Shown here in pieces: positions 28,001 through 40,772 of a stretch of 64,000 nt of DNA. Position numbers and translations under genes: made by a program. Under the pieces are notes generated by a model that saw only the letters and a program-made list of their open reading frames with translations, was not told the DNA's origin and searched no databases. The DNA comes from Luzula sylvatica (lineage: Eukaryota; Streptophyta; Magnoliopsida; Poales; Juncaceae): NCBI GenBank assembly GCA_946800325.1, contig CAMPEJ010000005.1:1-64000 (forward strand), given 5' to 3'. Positions within the stretch are counted from its first letter, which is position 1. Each line of letters starts with the position of its first letter.

Positions 28001-29860
28001 AGATCATTGGAATCGTATCTTTTACTACATAACATTTCACCAAAATTTACAAACACTAAGAAAGTTTGTTTTTCGATTTAAAACAATCTGTTTATGCTTT
28101 GGGGAGTTCAAATAACGTATTTTGAGATCATTTGAATCGTATCTTTTACCACATAACATTTCACCAAAATTTACAAACACTAAGAAAGTTTGTTTTTCGA
28201 TTCAAAACAATCTGTTTATGCTTTGGGGAGTTCAAATAACGTATTTTGAGATCATTTGAATCGTATATTTTACCACATAACATTTTACCAAAATTTACAA
28301 ACACTAAGAAAGTTTGTTTTTCGATTCAAAACAATTTGTTTATGCTTTGGGGAGTTCAAATAACGTATTTTGAGATCATTTGAATCGTATCTTTTACCAC
28401 ATAACATTTCACCCTAATTTACAAACACTAAGAAAGTTTGTTTTTCGATTCAAAACAATCTGTTTATGCTTTGGGGAGTTCAAATAACATATTTTTAGAT
28501 CATTCGAATCGTATCTTTTACCACATAACATTTCACCAAAATTTACAAACACTAAGAAAGTTTGTTTTTCGATTCAAAACAATCTGTTTATGCTTTGGGG
28601 AGTTCAAATAACGTATTTTGAGATCATTTGAATCGTATCTTTTACCACATAACATTTTACCAAAATTTACAAACACTAAGAAAGTTTGTTTTTCGATTCA
28701 AAACAATTTGTTTATGCTTTGGGGAGTTCAAATAACGTATTTTGAGATCATTGGAATCGTATCTTTTACTACATAACATTTCACCAAAATTTACAAACAC
28801 TACGAAAGTTTGGTTTTCGATTCAAAACAATTTGTTTATGCTTTGGGGAGTTCAAATAACCTATTTTTAGATCATTTGAATCGTATCTTTTACCACATAA
28901 CATTTCACCAAAATTTACAAACACTAAGAAATTTTGTTTTTCGATTTAAAACAATCTGTTTATGCTTTCGGGAGTTCAAATAACGTATTTTGAGATCATT
29001 TGAATCGTATCTTTTACCACATAATATTTCACCAAAATTTACAAACACTAAGAAAGTTTGTTTTTCGATTCAAAACAATCTGTTTATGCTTTGGGGAGTT
29101 CAAATAACGTATTTTGAGATCATTTGAATCGTATATTTTACCACATAACATTTCACCAAAATTTACAAACACTAAGAAAGTTTGTTTTTCGATTCAAAAC
29201 AATTTGTTTATGCTTTGGGGAGTTCAAATAACGCATTTTGAGATCATTTGAATCGTATCTTTTACCACATAACATTTCACCAAAATTTACAAACACTAAG
29301 AAAGTTTGTTTTTCGATTCAAAACAATCTGTTTATGCTTTGGGGAGTTCAAATAACGTATTTTGAGATCATTTGAATCGTATCTTTTACCACATAACATT
29401 TCACCAAAATTTACAAACACTAAGAAAGTTTGTTTTTCGATTCAAAACAATCTGTTTATGCTTTGGGGAGTTCAAATAACGTATTTTGAGATCATTTGAA
29501 TCGTATCTTTTACCACATAACATTTCACCAAAATTTACAAACACTAAGAAAGTTTGTTTTTCGATTCAAAACAATCTGTTTATGCTTTGGGGAGTTCAAA
29601 TAACGTATTTTGAGATCATTTGAATCGTATATTTTACCACATAACATTTTACCAAAATTTACAAACACTAAGAAAGTTTGTTTTTCGATTCAAAACAATT
29701 TGTTTATGCTTTGGGGAGTTCAAATAACTTATTTTGAGATCATTTGAATCGTATCTTTTACCACATAACATTTCACCAAAATTTACAAACACTAAGAAAG
29801 TTTGTTTTTCGATTCAAAACAATTTGTTTATGCTTTGGGGAGTTCAAATAACGTATTTTG
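28001..29860. repeat. 15-mer relative of the 13-mer HOR (1,860 bp)
   Basis: Order: C A F H D G I D O F A A A F B. It shares the backbone of the 13-mer HOR that follows but has two more units after O. Private changes include caccctaat in H (28.4 kb) and acgcatttt near 29232. Confidence 0.82.
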
Positions 29861-31106
29861 AGATCATTGGAATCGTATCTTTTACTACATAACATTTCAC
29901 CAAAATTTACAAACACTAAGAAAGTTTGTTTTTCGATTTAAAACAATCTGTTTATGCTTTGGGGAGTTCAAATAACGTATTTTGAGATCATTTGAATCGT
30001 ATCTTTTACCACATAACATTTCACCAAAATTTACAAACACTAAGAAAGTTTGTTTTTCGATTCAAAACAATCTGTTTATGCTTTGGGGAGTTCAAATAAC
30101 GTATTTTGAGATCATTTGAATCGTATATTTTACCACATAACATTTTACCAAAATTTACAAACACTAAGAAAGTTTGTTTTTCGATTCAAAACAATTTGTT
30201 TATGCTTTGGGGAGTTCAAATAACGTATTTTGAGATCATTTGAATCGTATCTTTTACCACATAACATTTCACCCAAATTTACAAACACTAAGAAAGTTTG
30301 TTTTTTGATTCAAAACAATCTGTTTATGCTTTGGGGAGTTCAAATAACATATTTTTAGATCATTCGAATCGTATCTTTTACCACATAACATTTCACCAAA
30401 ATTTACAAACACTAAGAAAGTTTGTTTTTCGATTCAAAACAATCTGTTTATGCTTTGGGGAGTTCAAATAACGTATTTTGAGATCATTTGAATCGTATCT
30501 TTTACCACATAACATTTTACCAAAATTTACAAACACTAAGAAAGTTTGTTTTTCGATTCAAAACAATCTGTTTATGCTTTGGGGAGTTCAAATAACGTAT
30601 TTTGAGATCATTGGAATCGTATCTTTTACTACATAACATTTCACCAAAATTTACAAACACTACGAAAGTTTGGTTTTCGATTCAAAACAATTTGTTTATG
30701 CTTTGGGGAGTTCAAATAACCTATTTTTAGATCATTCGAATCGTATCTTTTACCACATAACATTTCACCAAAATTTACAAACACTAAGAAATTTTGTTTT
30801 TCGATTTAAAACAATCTGTTTATGCTTTCGGGAGTTCAAATAACGTATTTTGAGATCATTTGAATCGTATCTTTTACCACATAATATTTCACCAAAATTT
30901 ACAAACACTAAGAAAGTTTGTTTTTCGATTCAAAACAATCTGTTTATGCTTTGGGGAGTTCAAATAACGTATTTTGAGATCATTTGAATCGTATCTTTTA
31001 CCACATAACATTTCACCAAAATTTACAAACACTAAGAAAGTTTGTTTTTCGATTCAAAACAATCTGTTTATCCTTTGGGGAGTTCAAATAACGTATTTTG
31101 AGATCA

Positions 31107-31182
31107 TTTGAATCGTATCTTTTACCACATAACATTTCACCAAAATTTACAAACACTAAGAAAGTTTGTTTTTCGATTCAAA
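31107..31182. other. 9-bp inverted repeat inside the monomer
   Basis: Monomer positions 7-15 (tttgaatcg) are perfectly complementary to 74-82 (cgattcaaa), with 58 nt between. Both arms hold a CpG at the inner end. The same pair exists in all class A and B monomers. It is broken in classes C, D and I by the change at base 9, and in C, E, K and M by changes at 75-79. It could be a dyad for a dimeric DNA-binding protein, or it could be chance in AT-rich DNA. Confidence 0.6.
31149..31169. other. 6-bp stem with 9-nt loop inside the monomer
   Basis: Positions 49-54 (acaaac) pair with 64-69 (gtttgt) around a 9-nt loop (55-63). Class I monomers change position 69 to G and some D monomers change position 64 to T, which weakens the stem, so it is not strictly preserved. 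Confidence 0.5.
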
Positions 31183-31428
31183 ACAATCTGTTTATGCTTT
31201 GGGGAGTTCAAATAACGTATTTTGAGATCATTTGAATCGTATATTTTACCACATAACATTTTACCAAAATTTACAAACACTAAGAAAGTTTGTTTTTCGA
31301 TTCAAAACAATTTGTTTATGCTTTGGGGAGTTCAAATAACGTATTTTGAGATCATTTGAATCGTATCTTTTACCACATAACATTTCACCAAAATTTACAA
31401 ACACTAAGAAAGTTTGTTTTTCGATTCA

Positions 31429-31441
31429 AAACAATTTGTTT
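31429..31441. other. Perfect short dyad created by T88 (class B)
   Basis: In class B the bases aaacaa (81-86) and ttgttt (88-93) form a perfect 6-bp inverted repeat around a single T. Class A has C88, which puts one mismatch in the dyad; class P (G88) also breaks it. A and B are the two commonest states, so dyad-intact and dyad-broken units alternate along much of the array. A functional difference is not shown. Confidence 0.5.
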
Positions 31442-31472
31442 ATGCTTTGGGGAGTTCAAATAACGTATTTTG

Positions 31473-33084
31473 AGATCATTGGAATCGTATCTTTTACTAC
31501 ATAACATTTCACCAAAATTTACAAACACTAAGAAAGTTTGTTTTTCGATTTAAAACAATCTGTTTATGCTTTGGGGAGTTCAAATAACGTATTTTGAGAT
31601 CATTTGAATCGTATCTTTTACCACATAACATTTCACCAAAATTTACAAACACTAAGAAAGTTTGTTTTTCGATTCAAAACAATCTGTTTATGCTTTGGGG
31701 AGTTCAAATAACGTATTTTGAGATCATTTGAATCGTATATTTTACCACATAACATTTTACCAAAATTTACAAACACTAAGAAAGTTTGTTTTTCGATTCA
31801 AAACAATTTGTTTATGCTTTGGGGAGTTCAAATAACGTATTTTGAGATCATTTGAATCGTATCTTTTACCACATAACATTTCACCCAAATTTACAAACAC
31901 TAAGAAAGTTTGTTTTTTGATTCAAAACAATCTGTTTATGCTTTGGGGAGTTCAAATAACATATTTTTAGATCATTCGAATCGTATCTTTTACCACATAA
32001 CATTTCACCAAAATTTACAAACACTAAGAAAGTTTGTTTTTCGATTCAAAACAATCTGTTTATGCTTTGGGGAGTTCAAATAACGTATTTTGAGATAATT
32101 TGAATCGTATCTTTTACCACATAACATTTTACCAAAATTTACAAACACTAAGAAAGTTTGTTTTTCGATTCAAAACAATCTGTTTATGCTTTGGGGAGTT
32201 CAAATAACGTATTTTGAGATCATTGGAATCGTATCTTTTACTACATAACATTTCACCAAAATTTACAAACACTACGAAAGTTTGGTTTTCGATTCAAAAC
32301 AATTTGTTTATGCTTTGGGGAGTTCAAATAACCTATTTTTAGATCATTCGAATCGTATCTTTTACCACATAACATTTCACCAAAATTTACAAACACTAAG
32401 AAATTTTGTTTTTCGATTTAAAACAATCTGTTTATGCTTTCGGGAGTTCAAATAACGTATTTTGAGATCATTTGAATCGTATCTTTTACCACATAATATT
32501 TCACCAAAATTTACAAACACTAAGAAAGTTTGTTTTTCGATTCAAAACAATCTGTTTATGCTTTGGGGAGTTCAAATAACGTATTTTGAGATCATTTGAA
32601 TCGTATCTTTTACCACATAACATTTCACCAAAATTTACAAACACTAAGAAAGTTTGTTTTTCGATTCAAAACAATCTGTTTATCCTTTGGGGAGTTCAAA
32701 TAACGTATTTTGAGATCATTTGAATCGTATCTTTTACCACATAACATTTCACCAAAATTTACAAACACTAAGAAAGTTTGTTTTTCGATTCAAAACAATC
32801 TGTTTATGCTTTGGGGAGTTCAAATAACGTATTTTGAGATCATTTGAATCGTATATTTTACCACATAACATTTTACCAAAATTTACAAACACTAAGAAAG
32901 TTTGTTTTTCGATTCAAAACAATTTGTTTATGCTTTGGGGAGTTCAAATAACGTATTTTGAGATCATTTGAATCGTATCTTTTACCACATAACATTTCAC
33001 CAAAATTTACAAACACTAAGAAAGTTTGTTTTTCGATTCAAAACAATTTGTTTATGCTTTGGGGAGTTCAAATAACGTATTTTG
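31473..33084. repeat. 13-mer HOR, copy 2 (1,612 bp)
   Basis: Exact 1,612-bp offset from the previous copy for all three markers (31918, 32404, 32684). One private change was noticed, gataatt near 32093 (C5 to A). Confidence 0.9.
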
Positions 33085-34324
33085 AGATCATTGGAATCGT
33101 ATCTTTTACTACATAACATTTCACCAAAATTTACAAACACTAAGAAAGTTTGTTTTTCGATTTAAAACAATCTGTTTATGCTTTGGGGAGTTCAAATAAC
33201 GTATTTTGAGATCATTTGAATCGTATCTTTTACCACATAACATTTCACCAAAATTTACAAACACTAAGAAAGTTTGTTTTTCGATTCAAAACAATCTGTT
33301 TATGCTTTGGGGAGTTCAAATAACGTATTTTGATATCATTTGAATCGTATATTTTACCACATAACATTTTACCAAAATTTACAAACACTAAGAAAGTTTG
33401 TTTTTCGATTCAAAACAATTTGTTTATGCTTTGGGGAGTTCAAATAACGTATTTTGAGATCATTTGAATCGTATCTTTTACCACATAACATTTCACCCAA
33501 ATTTACAAACACTAAGAAAGTTTGTTTTTCGATTCAAAACAATCTGTTTATGCTTTGGGGAGTTCAAATAACATATTTTTAGATCATTCGAATCGTATCT
33601 TTTACCACATAACATTTCACCAAAATTTACAAACACTAAGAAAGTTTGTTTTTCGATTCAAAACAATCTGTTTATGCTTTGGGGAGTTCAAATAACGTAT
33701 TTTGAGATCATTTGAATCGTATCTTTTACCACATAACATTTTACCAAAATTTACAAACACTAAGAAAGTTTGTTTTTCGATTCAAAACAATCTGTTTATG
33801 CTTTGGGGAGTTCAAATAACGTATTTTGAGATCATTGGAATCGTATCTTTTACTACATAACATTTCACCAAAATTTACAAACACTACGAAAGTTTGGTTT
33901 TCGATTCAAAACAATTTGTTTATGCTTTGGGGAGTTCAAATAACCTATTTTTAGATCATTCGAATCGTATCTTTTACCACATAACATTTCACCAAAATTT
34001 ACAAACACTAAGAAATTTTGTTTTTCGATTTAAAACAATCTGTTTATGCTTTCGGGAGTTCAAATAACGTATTTTGAGATCATTTGAATCGTATCTTTTA
34101 CCACATAATATTTCACCAAAATTTACAAACACTAAGAAAGTTTGTTTTTCGATTCAAAACAATCTGTTTATGCTTTGGGGCGTTCAAATAACGTATTTTG
34201 AGATCATTTGAATCGTATATTTTACCACATAACATTTCACCAAAATTTACAAACACTAAGAAAGTTTGTTTTTCGATTCAAAACAATTTGTTTATGCTTT
34301 GGGGAGTTCAAATAACGTATTTTC
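33085..34324. repeat. Truncated third relative of the 13-mer HOR
   Basis: Order C A F H D G I D O F over ten units. The first nine match the 13-mer, but the H unit lacks T74. From the tenth unit the order follows the 15-mer at 28.0 kb, so this copy is nearer that version and may be a recombinant between the two. Confidence 0.75.
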
Positions 34325-37300
34325 AGATCATTTGAATCGTATCTTTTACCACATAACATTTCACCAAAATTTACAAACACTAAGAAAGTTTGTTTTTCTA
34401 TTCAAAACAATCTGTTTATGCTTTGGGGAGTTCAAATAACGTATTTTGAGATCATTTGAATCGTATCTTTTACCACATAACATTTCACCAAAATTTACAA
34501 ACACTAAGAAAGTTTGTTTTTCGATTCAAAACAATTTGTTTATGCTTTGGGGAGTTCAAATAACGTATTTTGAGATCATTGGAATCGTATCTTTTACTAC
34601 ATAACATTTCACCAAAATTTACAAACACTACGAAAGTTTGGTTTTCGATTCAAAACAATTTGTTTATGCTTTGGGGAGTTCAAATAACCTATTTTTAGAT
34701 CATTCGAATCGTATCTTTTACCACATAACATTTCACCAAAATTTACAAACACTAAGAAATTTTGTTTTTCGATTTAAAACAATCTGTTTATGCTTTCGGG
34801 AGTTCAAATAACGTATTTTGAGATCATTTGAATCGTATCTTTTACCACATAATATTTCACCAAAATTTACAAACACTAAGAAAGTTTGTTTTTCGATTCA
34901 AAACAATCTGTTTATGCTTTGGGGAGTTCAAATAACGTATTTTGAGATCATTTGAATCGTATATTTTACCACATAACATTTCACCAAAATTTACAAACAC
35001 TAAGAAAGTTTGTTTTTCGATTCAAAACAATTTGTTTATGCTTTGGGGAGTTCAAATAACGTATTTTGAGATCATTTGAATCGTATCTTTTACCACATAA
35101 CATTTCACCAAAATTTACAAACACTAAGAATGTTTGTTTTTCTATTCAAAACAATCTGTTTATGCTTTGGGGAGTTCAAATAACGTATTTTGAGATCATT
35201 TGAATCGTATCTTTTACCACATAACATTTCACCAAAATTTACAAACACTAAGAAAGTTTGTTTTTCGATTCAAAACAATTTGTTTATGCTTTGGGGAGTT
35301 CAAATAACGTATTTTGAGATCATTTGAATCGTATCTTTTACCACATAACATTTCACCAAAATTTACAAACACTAAGAAAGTTTGTTTTTCGATTCAAAAC
35401 AATTTGTTTATGCTTTGGGGAGTTCAAATAACGTATTTTGAGATCATTGGAATCGTATCTTTTACTACATAACATTTCACCAAAATTTACAAACACTAAG
35501 AAAGTTTGTTTTTCTATTCAAAACAATCTGTTTATGCTTTGGGGAGTTCAAATAACGTATTTTGAGATCATTTGAATCGTATCTTTTACCACATAACATT
35601 TCACCAAAATTTACAAACACTAAGAAAGTTTGTTTTTCGATTCAAAACAATTTGTTTATGCTTTGGGGAGTTCAAATAACGTATTTTGAGATCATTTGAA
35701 TCGTATCTTTTACCACATAACATTTCACCAAAATTTACAAACACTAAGAAAGTTTGTTTTTCGATTCAAAACAATCTGTTTATGCTTTGGGGAGTTCAAA
35801 TAACGTATTTTGAGATCATTTGAATCGTATCTTTTACCACATAACATTTTACCAAAATTTACAAACACTAAGAAAGTTTGTTTTTCGATTCAAAACAATT
35901 TGTTTATGCTTTGGGGAGTTCAAATAACGTATTTTGAGATCATTGGAATCGTATCTTTTACTACATAACATTTCACCAAAATTTACAAACACTACGAAAG
36001 TTTGGTTTTCGATTCAAAACAATTTGTTTATGCTTTGGGGAGTTCAAATAACGTATTTTGAGATCATTCGAATCGTATCTTTTACCACATAACATTTCAC
36101 CAAAATTTACAAACACTAAGAAATTTTGTTTTTCGATTTAAAACAATCTGTTTATGCTTTCGGGAGTTCAAATAACGTATTTTGAGATCATTTGAATCGT
36201 ATCTTTTACCACATAATATTTCACCAAAATTTACAAACACTAAGAAAGTTTGTTTTTCTATTCAAAACAATCTGTTTATGCTTTGGGGAGTTCAAATAAC
36301 GTATTTTGAGATCATTTGAATAGTATATTTTACCACATAACATTTCACCAAAATTTACAAACACTAAGAAAGTTTGTTTTTCGATTCAAAACAATTTGTT
36401 TATGCTTTGGGGAGTTCAAATAACGTATTTTGAGATCATTTGAATCGTATCTTTTACCACATAACATTTCACCAAAATTTACAAACACTAAGAAAGTTTG
36501 TTTTTCGATTCAAAACAATCTGTTTATGCTTTGGGGAGTTCAAATAACGTATTTTGAGATCATTTGAATCGTATCTTTTACCACATAACATTTCACCAAA
36601 ATTTACAAACACTAAGAAAGTTTGTTTTTCTATTCAAAACAATCTGTATATGCTTTGGGGAGTTCAAATAACGTATTTTGAGATCATTTGAATCGTATCT
36701 TTTACCACATAACATTTCACCAAAATTTACAAACACTAAGAAAGTTTGTTTTTCGATTCAAAACAATCTGTTTATGCTTTGGGGAGTTCAAATAACGTAT
36801 TTTGAGATCATTTGAATCGTATCTTTTACCACATAACATTTCACCAAAATTTACAAACACTAAGAAAGTTTGTTTTTCGATTCAAAACAATTTGTTTATG
36901 CTTTGGGGAGTTCAAATAACGTATTTTGAGATCATTGGAATCGTATCTTTTACTACATAACATTTCACCAAAATTTACAAACACTAAGAAAGTTTGTTTT
37001 TCTATTCAAAACAATCTGTTTATGCTTTGGGGAGTTCAAATAACGTATTTTGAGATCATTTGAATCGTATCTTTTACCACATAACATTTCACCAAAATTT
37101 ACAAACACTAAGAAAGTTTGTTTTTCGATTCAAAACAATCTGTTTATGCTTTGGGGAGTTCAAATAACGTATTTTGAGATCATTTGAATCGTATCTTTTA
37201 CTACATAACATTTCACCAAAATTTACAAACACTAAGAAAGTTTGTTTTTCGATCCAAAACAATGTGTTTATGCTTTGGGGAGTTCAAATAACATATTTTT

Positions 37301-37920
37301 AGATCATTCGAATCGTATCTTTTACCACATAACATTTCACCAAAATTTACAAACACTAAGAAAGTTTGTTTTTCGATTCAAAACAATTTGTTTATGCTTT
37401 GGGGAGTTCAAATAACGTATTTTGAGATCATTTGAATCGTATCTTTTACCACATAACATTTCACCAAAATTTACAAACACTAAGAAAGTTTGTTTTTCGA
37501 TTCAAAACAATCTGTTTATGCTTTGGGGAGTTCAAATAACGTATTTTGAGATCATTTGAATCGTATCTTTTACCACATAACATTTCACCAAAATTTACAA
37601 ACACTAAGAAAGTTTGTTTTTCGATTCAAAACAATTTGTTTATGCTTTGGGGAGTTCAAATAACGTATTTTGAGATCATTTGAATCGTATCTTTTACCAC
37701 ATAACATTTCACCAAAATTTACAAACACTAAGAAAGTTTGTTTTTCGATTCAAAACAATCTGTTTATGCTTTGGGGAGTTCAAATAACGTATTTTGAGAT
37801 CATTTGAATCGTATCTATTACCACATAACATTTCACCAAAATTTACAAACACTAAGAAAGTTTGTTTTTCGATTCAAAACAATTTGTTTATGCTTTGGGG
37901 AGTTCAAATAACGTATTTTG
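34325..37920. repeat. Recombinant bridge between HOR domains
   Basis: The I-D-O-F run of the 13/15-mer family recurs at 34573 and 35937 (offset 11 monomers) amid K, B and A units. From 36929 the order C' A E D A B A B is a shortened version of the 12-mer half of the HOR at 37.9 kb; C' is class C with T75 instead of T79. The D unit at 37301 has C9 but T88, which fits a crossover inside D that removed G-I-D. Confidence 0.65.
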
Positions 37921-40772
37921 AGATCATTGGAATCGTATCTTTTACTACATAACATTTCACCAAAATTTACAAACACTAAGAAAGTTTGTTTTTCTATTCA
38001 AAACAATCAGTTTATGCTTTGGGGAGTTCAAATAACGTATTTTGAGATAATTTGAATCGTATCTTTTACCACATAACATTTCACCAAAATTTACAAACAC
38101 TAAGAAAGTTTGTTTTTCGATTCAAAACAATCTGTTTATGCTTTGGGGAGTTCAAATAACGTATTTTGAGATCATTTGAATCGTATCTTTTACTACATAA
38201 CATTTCACCAAAATTTACAAACACTAAGAAAGTTTTTTTTTCGATCCAAAACAATTTGTTTATGCTTTGGGGAGTTCAAATAACATATTTTTAGATCATT
38301 CGAATCGTATCTTTTACCACATAACATTTCACCAAAATTTACAAACACTAAGAAAGTTTGTTTTTCGATTCAAAACAATCTGTTTATGCTTTGGGGAGTT
38401 CAAATAACGTATTTTGAGATCATTTGAATCGTATCTTTTACCACATAACATTTTACCAAAATTTACAAACACTAAGAAAGTTTATTTTTCGATTCAAAAC
38501 AATTTGTTTATGCTTTGGGGAGTTCAAATAACGTATTTTGAGATCATTGGAATCGTATCTTTTACTACATAACATTTCACCAAAATTTACAAACACTACG
38601 AAAGTTTGGTTTTCGATTCAAAACAATTTGTTTATGCTTTGGGGAGTTCAAATAACCTATTTTTAGATCATTCGAATCGTATCTTTTACCACATAACATT
38701 TCACCAAAATTTACAAACACTAATAAAGTTTGTTTTTCGATTCAAAACAATTTGTTTATGCTTTGGGGAGTTCAAATAACGTATTTTGAGATCATTTGAA
38801 TCGTATCTTTTACCACATAACATTTCACCAAAATTTACAAACACTAAGAAAGTTTGTTTTTCGATTCAAAACAATCTGTTTATGCTTTGGGGAGTTCAAA
38901 TAACGTATTTTGAGATCATTTGAATCGTATCTTTTACCACATAACATTTCACCAAAATTTACAAACACTAAGAAAGTTTGTTTTTCTATTCAAAACAATC
39001 TGTTTATGCTTTGGGGAGTTCAAATAACGTATTTTGAGATCATTTGAATCGTATCTTTTACCACATAACATTTCACCAAAATTTACAAACACTAAGAAAG
39101 TTTGTTTTTCGATTCAAAACAATTTGTTTATGCTTTGGGGAGTTCAAATAACGTATTTTGAGATCATTTGAATCGTATCTTTTACCACATAACATTTCAC
39201 CAAAATTTACAAACACTAAGAAAGTTTGTTTTTCGATTCAAAACAATCTGTTTATGCTTTGGGGAGTTCAAATAACGTATTTTGAGATCATTTGAATCGT
39301 ATCTTTTACCACATAACATTTCACCAAAATTTACAAACACTAAGAAAGTTTGTTTTTCGATTCAAAACAATTTGTTTATGCTTTGGGGAGTTCAAATAAC
39401 GTATTTTGAGATCATTGGAATCGTATCTTTTACTACATAACATTTCACCAAAATTTACAAACACTAAGAAAGTTTGTTTTTCTATTCAAAACAATCAGTT
39501 TATGCTTTGGGGAGTTCAAATAACGTATTTTGAGATAATTTGAATCGTATCTTTTACCACATAACATTTCACCAAAATTTACAAACACTAAGAAAGTTTG
39601 TTTTTCGATTCAAAACAATCTGTTTATGCTTTGGGGAGTTCAAATAACGTATTTTGAGATCATTTGAATCGTATCTTTTACTACATAACATTTCACCAAA
39701 ATTTACAAACACTAAGAAAGTTTTTTTTTCGATCCAAAACAATTTGTTTATGCTTTGGGGAGTTCAAATAACATATTTTTAGATCATTCGAATCGTATCT
39801 TTTACCACATAACATTTCACCAAAATTTACAAACACTAAGAAAGTTTGTTTTTCGATTCAAAACAATCTGTTTATGCTTTGGGGAGTTCAAATAACGTAT
39901 TTTGAGATCATTTGAATCGTATCTTTTACCACATAACATTTTACCAAAATTTACAAACACTAAGAAAGTTTATTTTTCGATTCAAAACAATTTGTTTATG
40001 CTTTGGGGAGTTCAAATAACGTATTTTGAGATCATTGGAATCGTATCTTTTACTACATAACATTTCACCAAAATTTACAAACACTACGAAAGTTTGGTTT
40101 TCGATTCAAAACAATTTGTTTATGCTTTGGGGAGTTCAAATAACCTATTTTTAGATCATTCGAATCGTATCTTTTACCACATAACATTTCACCAAAATTT
40201 ACAAACACTAATAAAGTTTGTTTTTCGATTCAAAACAATTTGTTTATGCTTTGGGGAGTTCAAATAACGTATTTTGAGATCATTTGAATCGTATCTTTTT
40301 CCAGATAACATTTCACCAAAATTTACAAACACTAAGACAGTTTGTTTTTCGATTCAAAACAATCTGTTTATGCTTTGGGGAGTTCAAATAACGTATTTTG
40401 AGATCATTCGAATCGTATCTTTTACTACATAACATTTCACCAAAATTTACAAACACTAAGAAAGTTTGTTTTTCGATTTAAAACAATCTGTTTATGCTTT
40501 CGGGAGTTCAAATAACGTATTTTGAGATCATTTGAATCGTATCTTTTACCACATAACATTTCTCCAAAATTTACAAACACTAAGAAAGTTTGTTTTTCGA
40601 TTCAAAACAATCTGTTTATGCTTTGGGGAGTTCAAATAACGTATTTTGAGATCATTTGAATCGTATATTTTACCACATAACATTTTACCAAAATTTACAA
40701 ACACTAAGAAAGTTTGTTTTTCGATTCAAAACAATTTGTTTATGCTTTGGGGAGTTCAAATAACGTATTTTG
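37921..40772. repeat. 23-mer HOR (type b), copy 1 (2,852 bp)
   Basis: Made of a 12-mer (C' A E D G I D A K B A B) and an 11-mer (C' A E D G I D J, then a C9/T26/T79 unit with cggg, an A unit with tctcc, and F). Both halves begin with the same seven units, so the HOR arose from an inner duplication. Markers: aatcag (38009, 39497), gttttttttt in E, gtttattttt in G, actaataaag in the second D. Confidence 0.92.

Larger units (their letters stand above)
31101..31224. repeat. Reference monomer (class A, exact consensus)
   Basis: This unit carries the majority base at every position I tracked, so it serves as the coordinate reference for the class letters. Diagnostic bases are T9, C19, C26, C33, C38, A42, A53, A59, T69, G75, T78, C79, C88, G96, G101-G104, T107, G117 and G124. 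The least variable stretches across the window are about 43-52 and 108-116. Substitutions cluster at 9, 19, 26, 33, 38, 75-79, 88, 101-107, 117 and 124. The phase is arbitrary: it was chosen because the window happens to begin there. Confidence 0.95.
29861..31472. repeat. 13-mer HOR, copy 1 (1,612 bp)
   Basis: Order: C A F H D G I D O A A F B. Copy-specific markers are T74 in H (tttgttttttgattc, 30306), G64-to-T in the second D (30792) and tatccttt in the A unit at 30977 (31072). Confidence 0.9.

Noticed and set aside
31170..31188. CENP-B box-like motif at tttttcgattcaaaac
   Set aside because: Only TTCG and the central A of the 17-bp consensus agree; the required CGGG part is absent (acaa).
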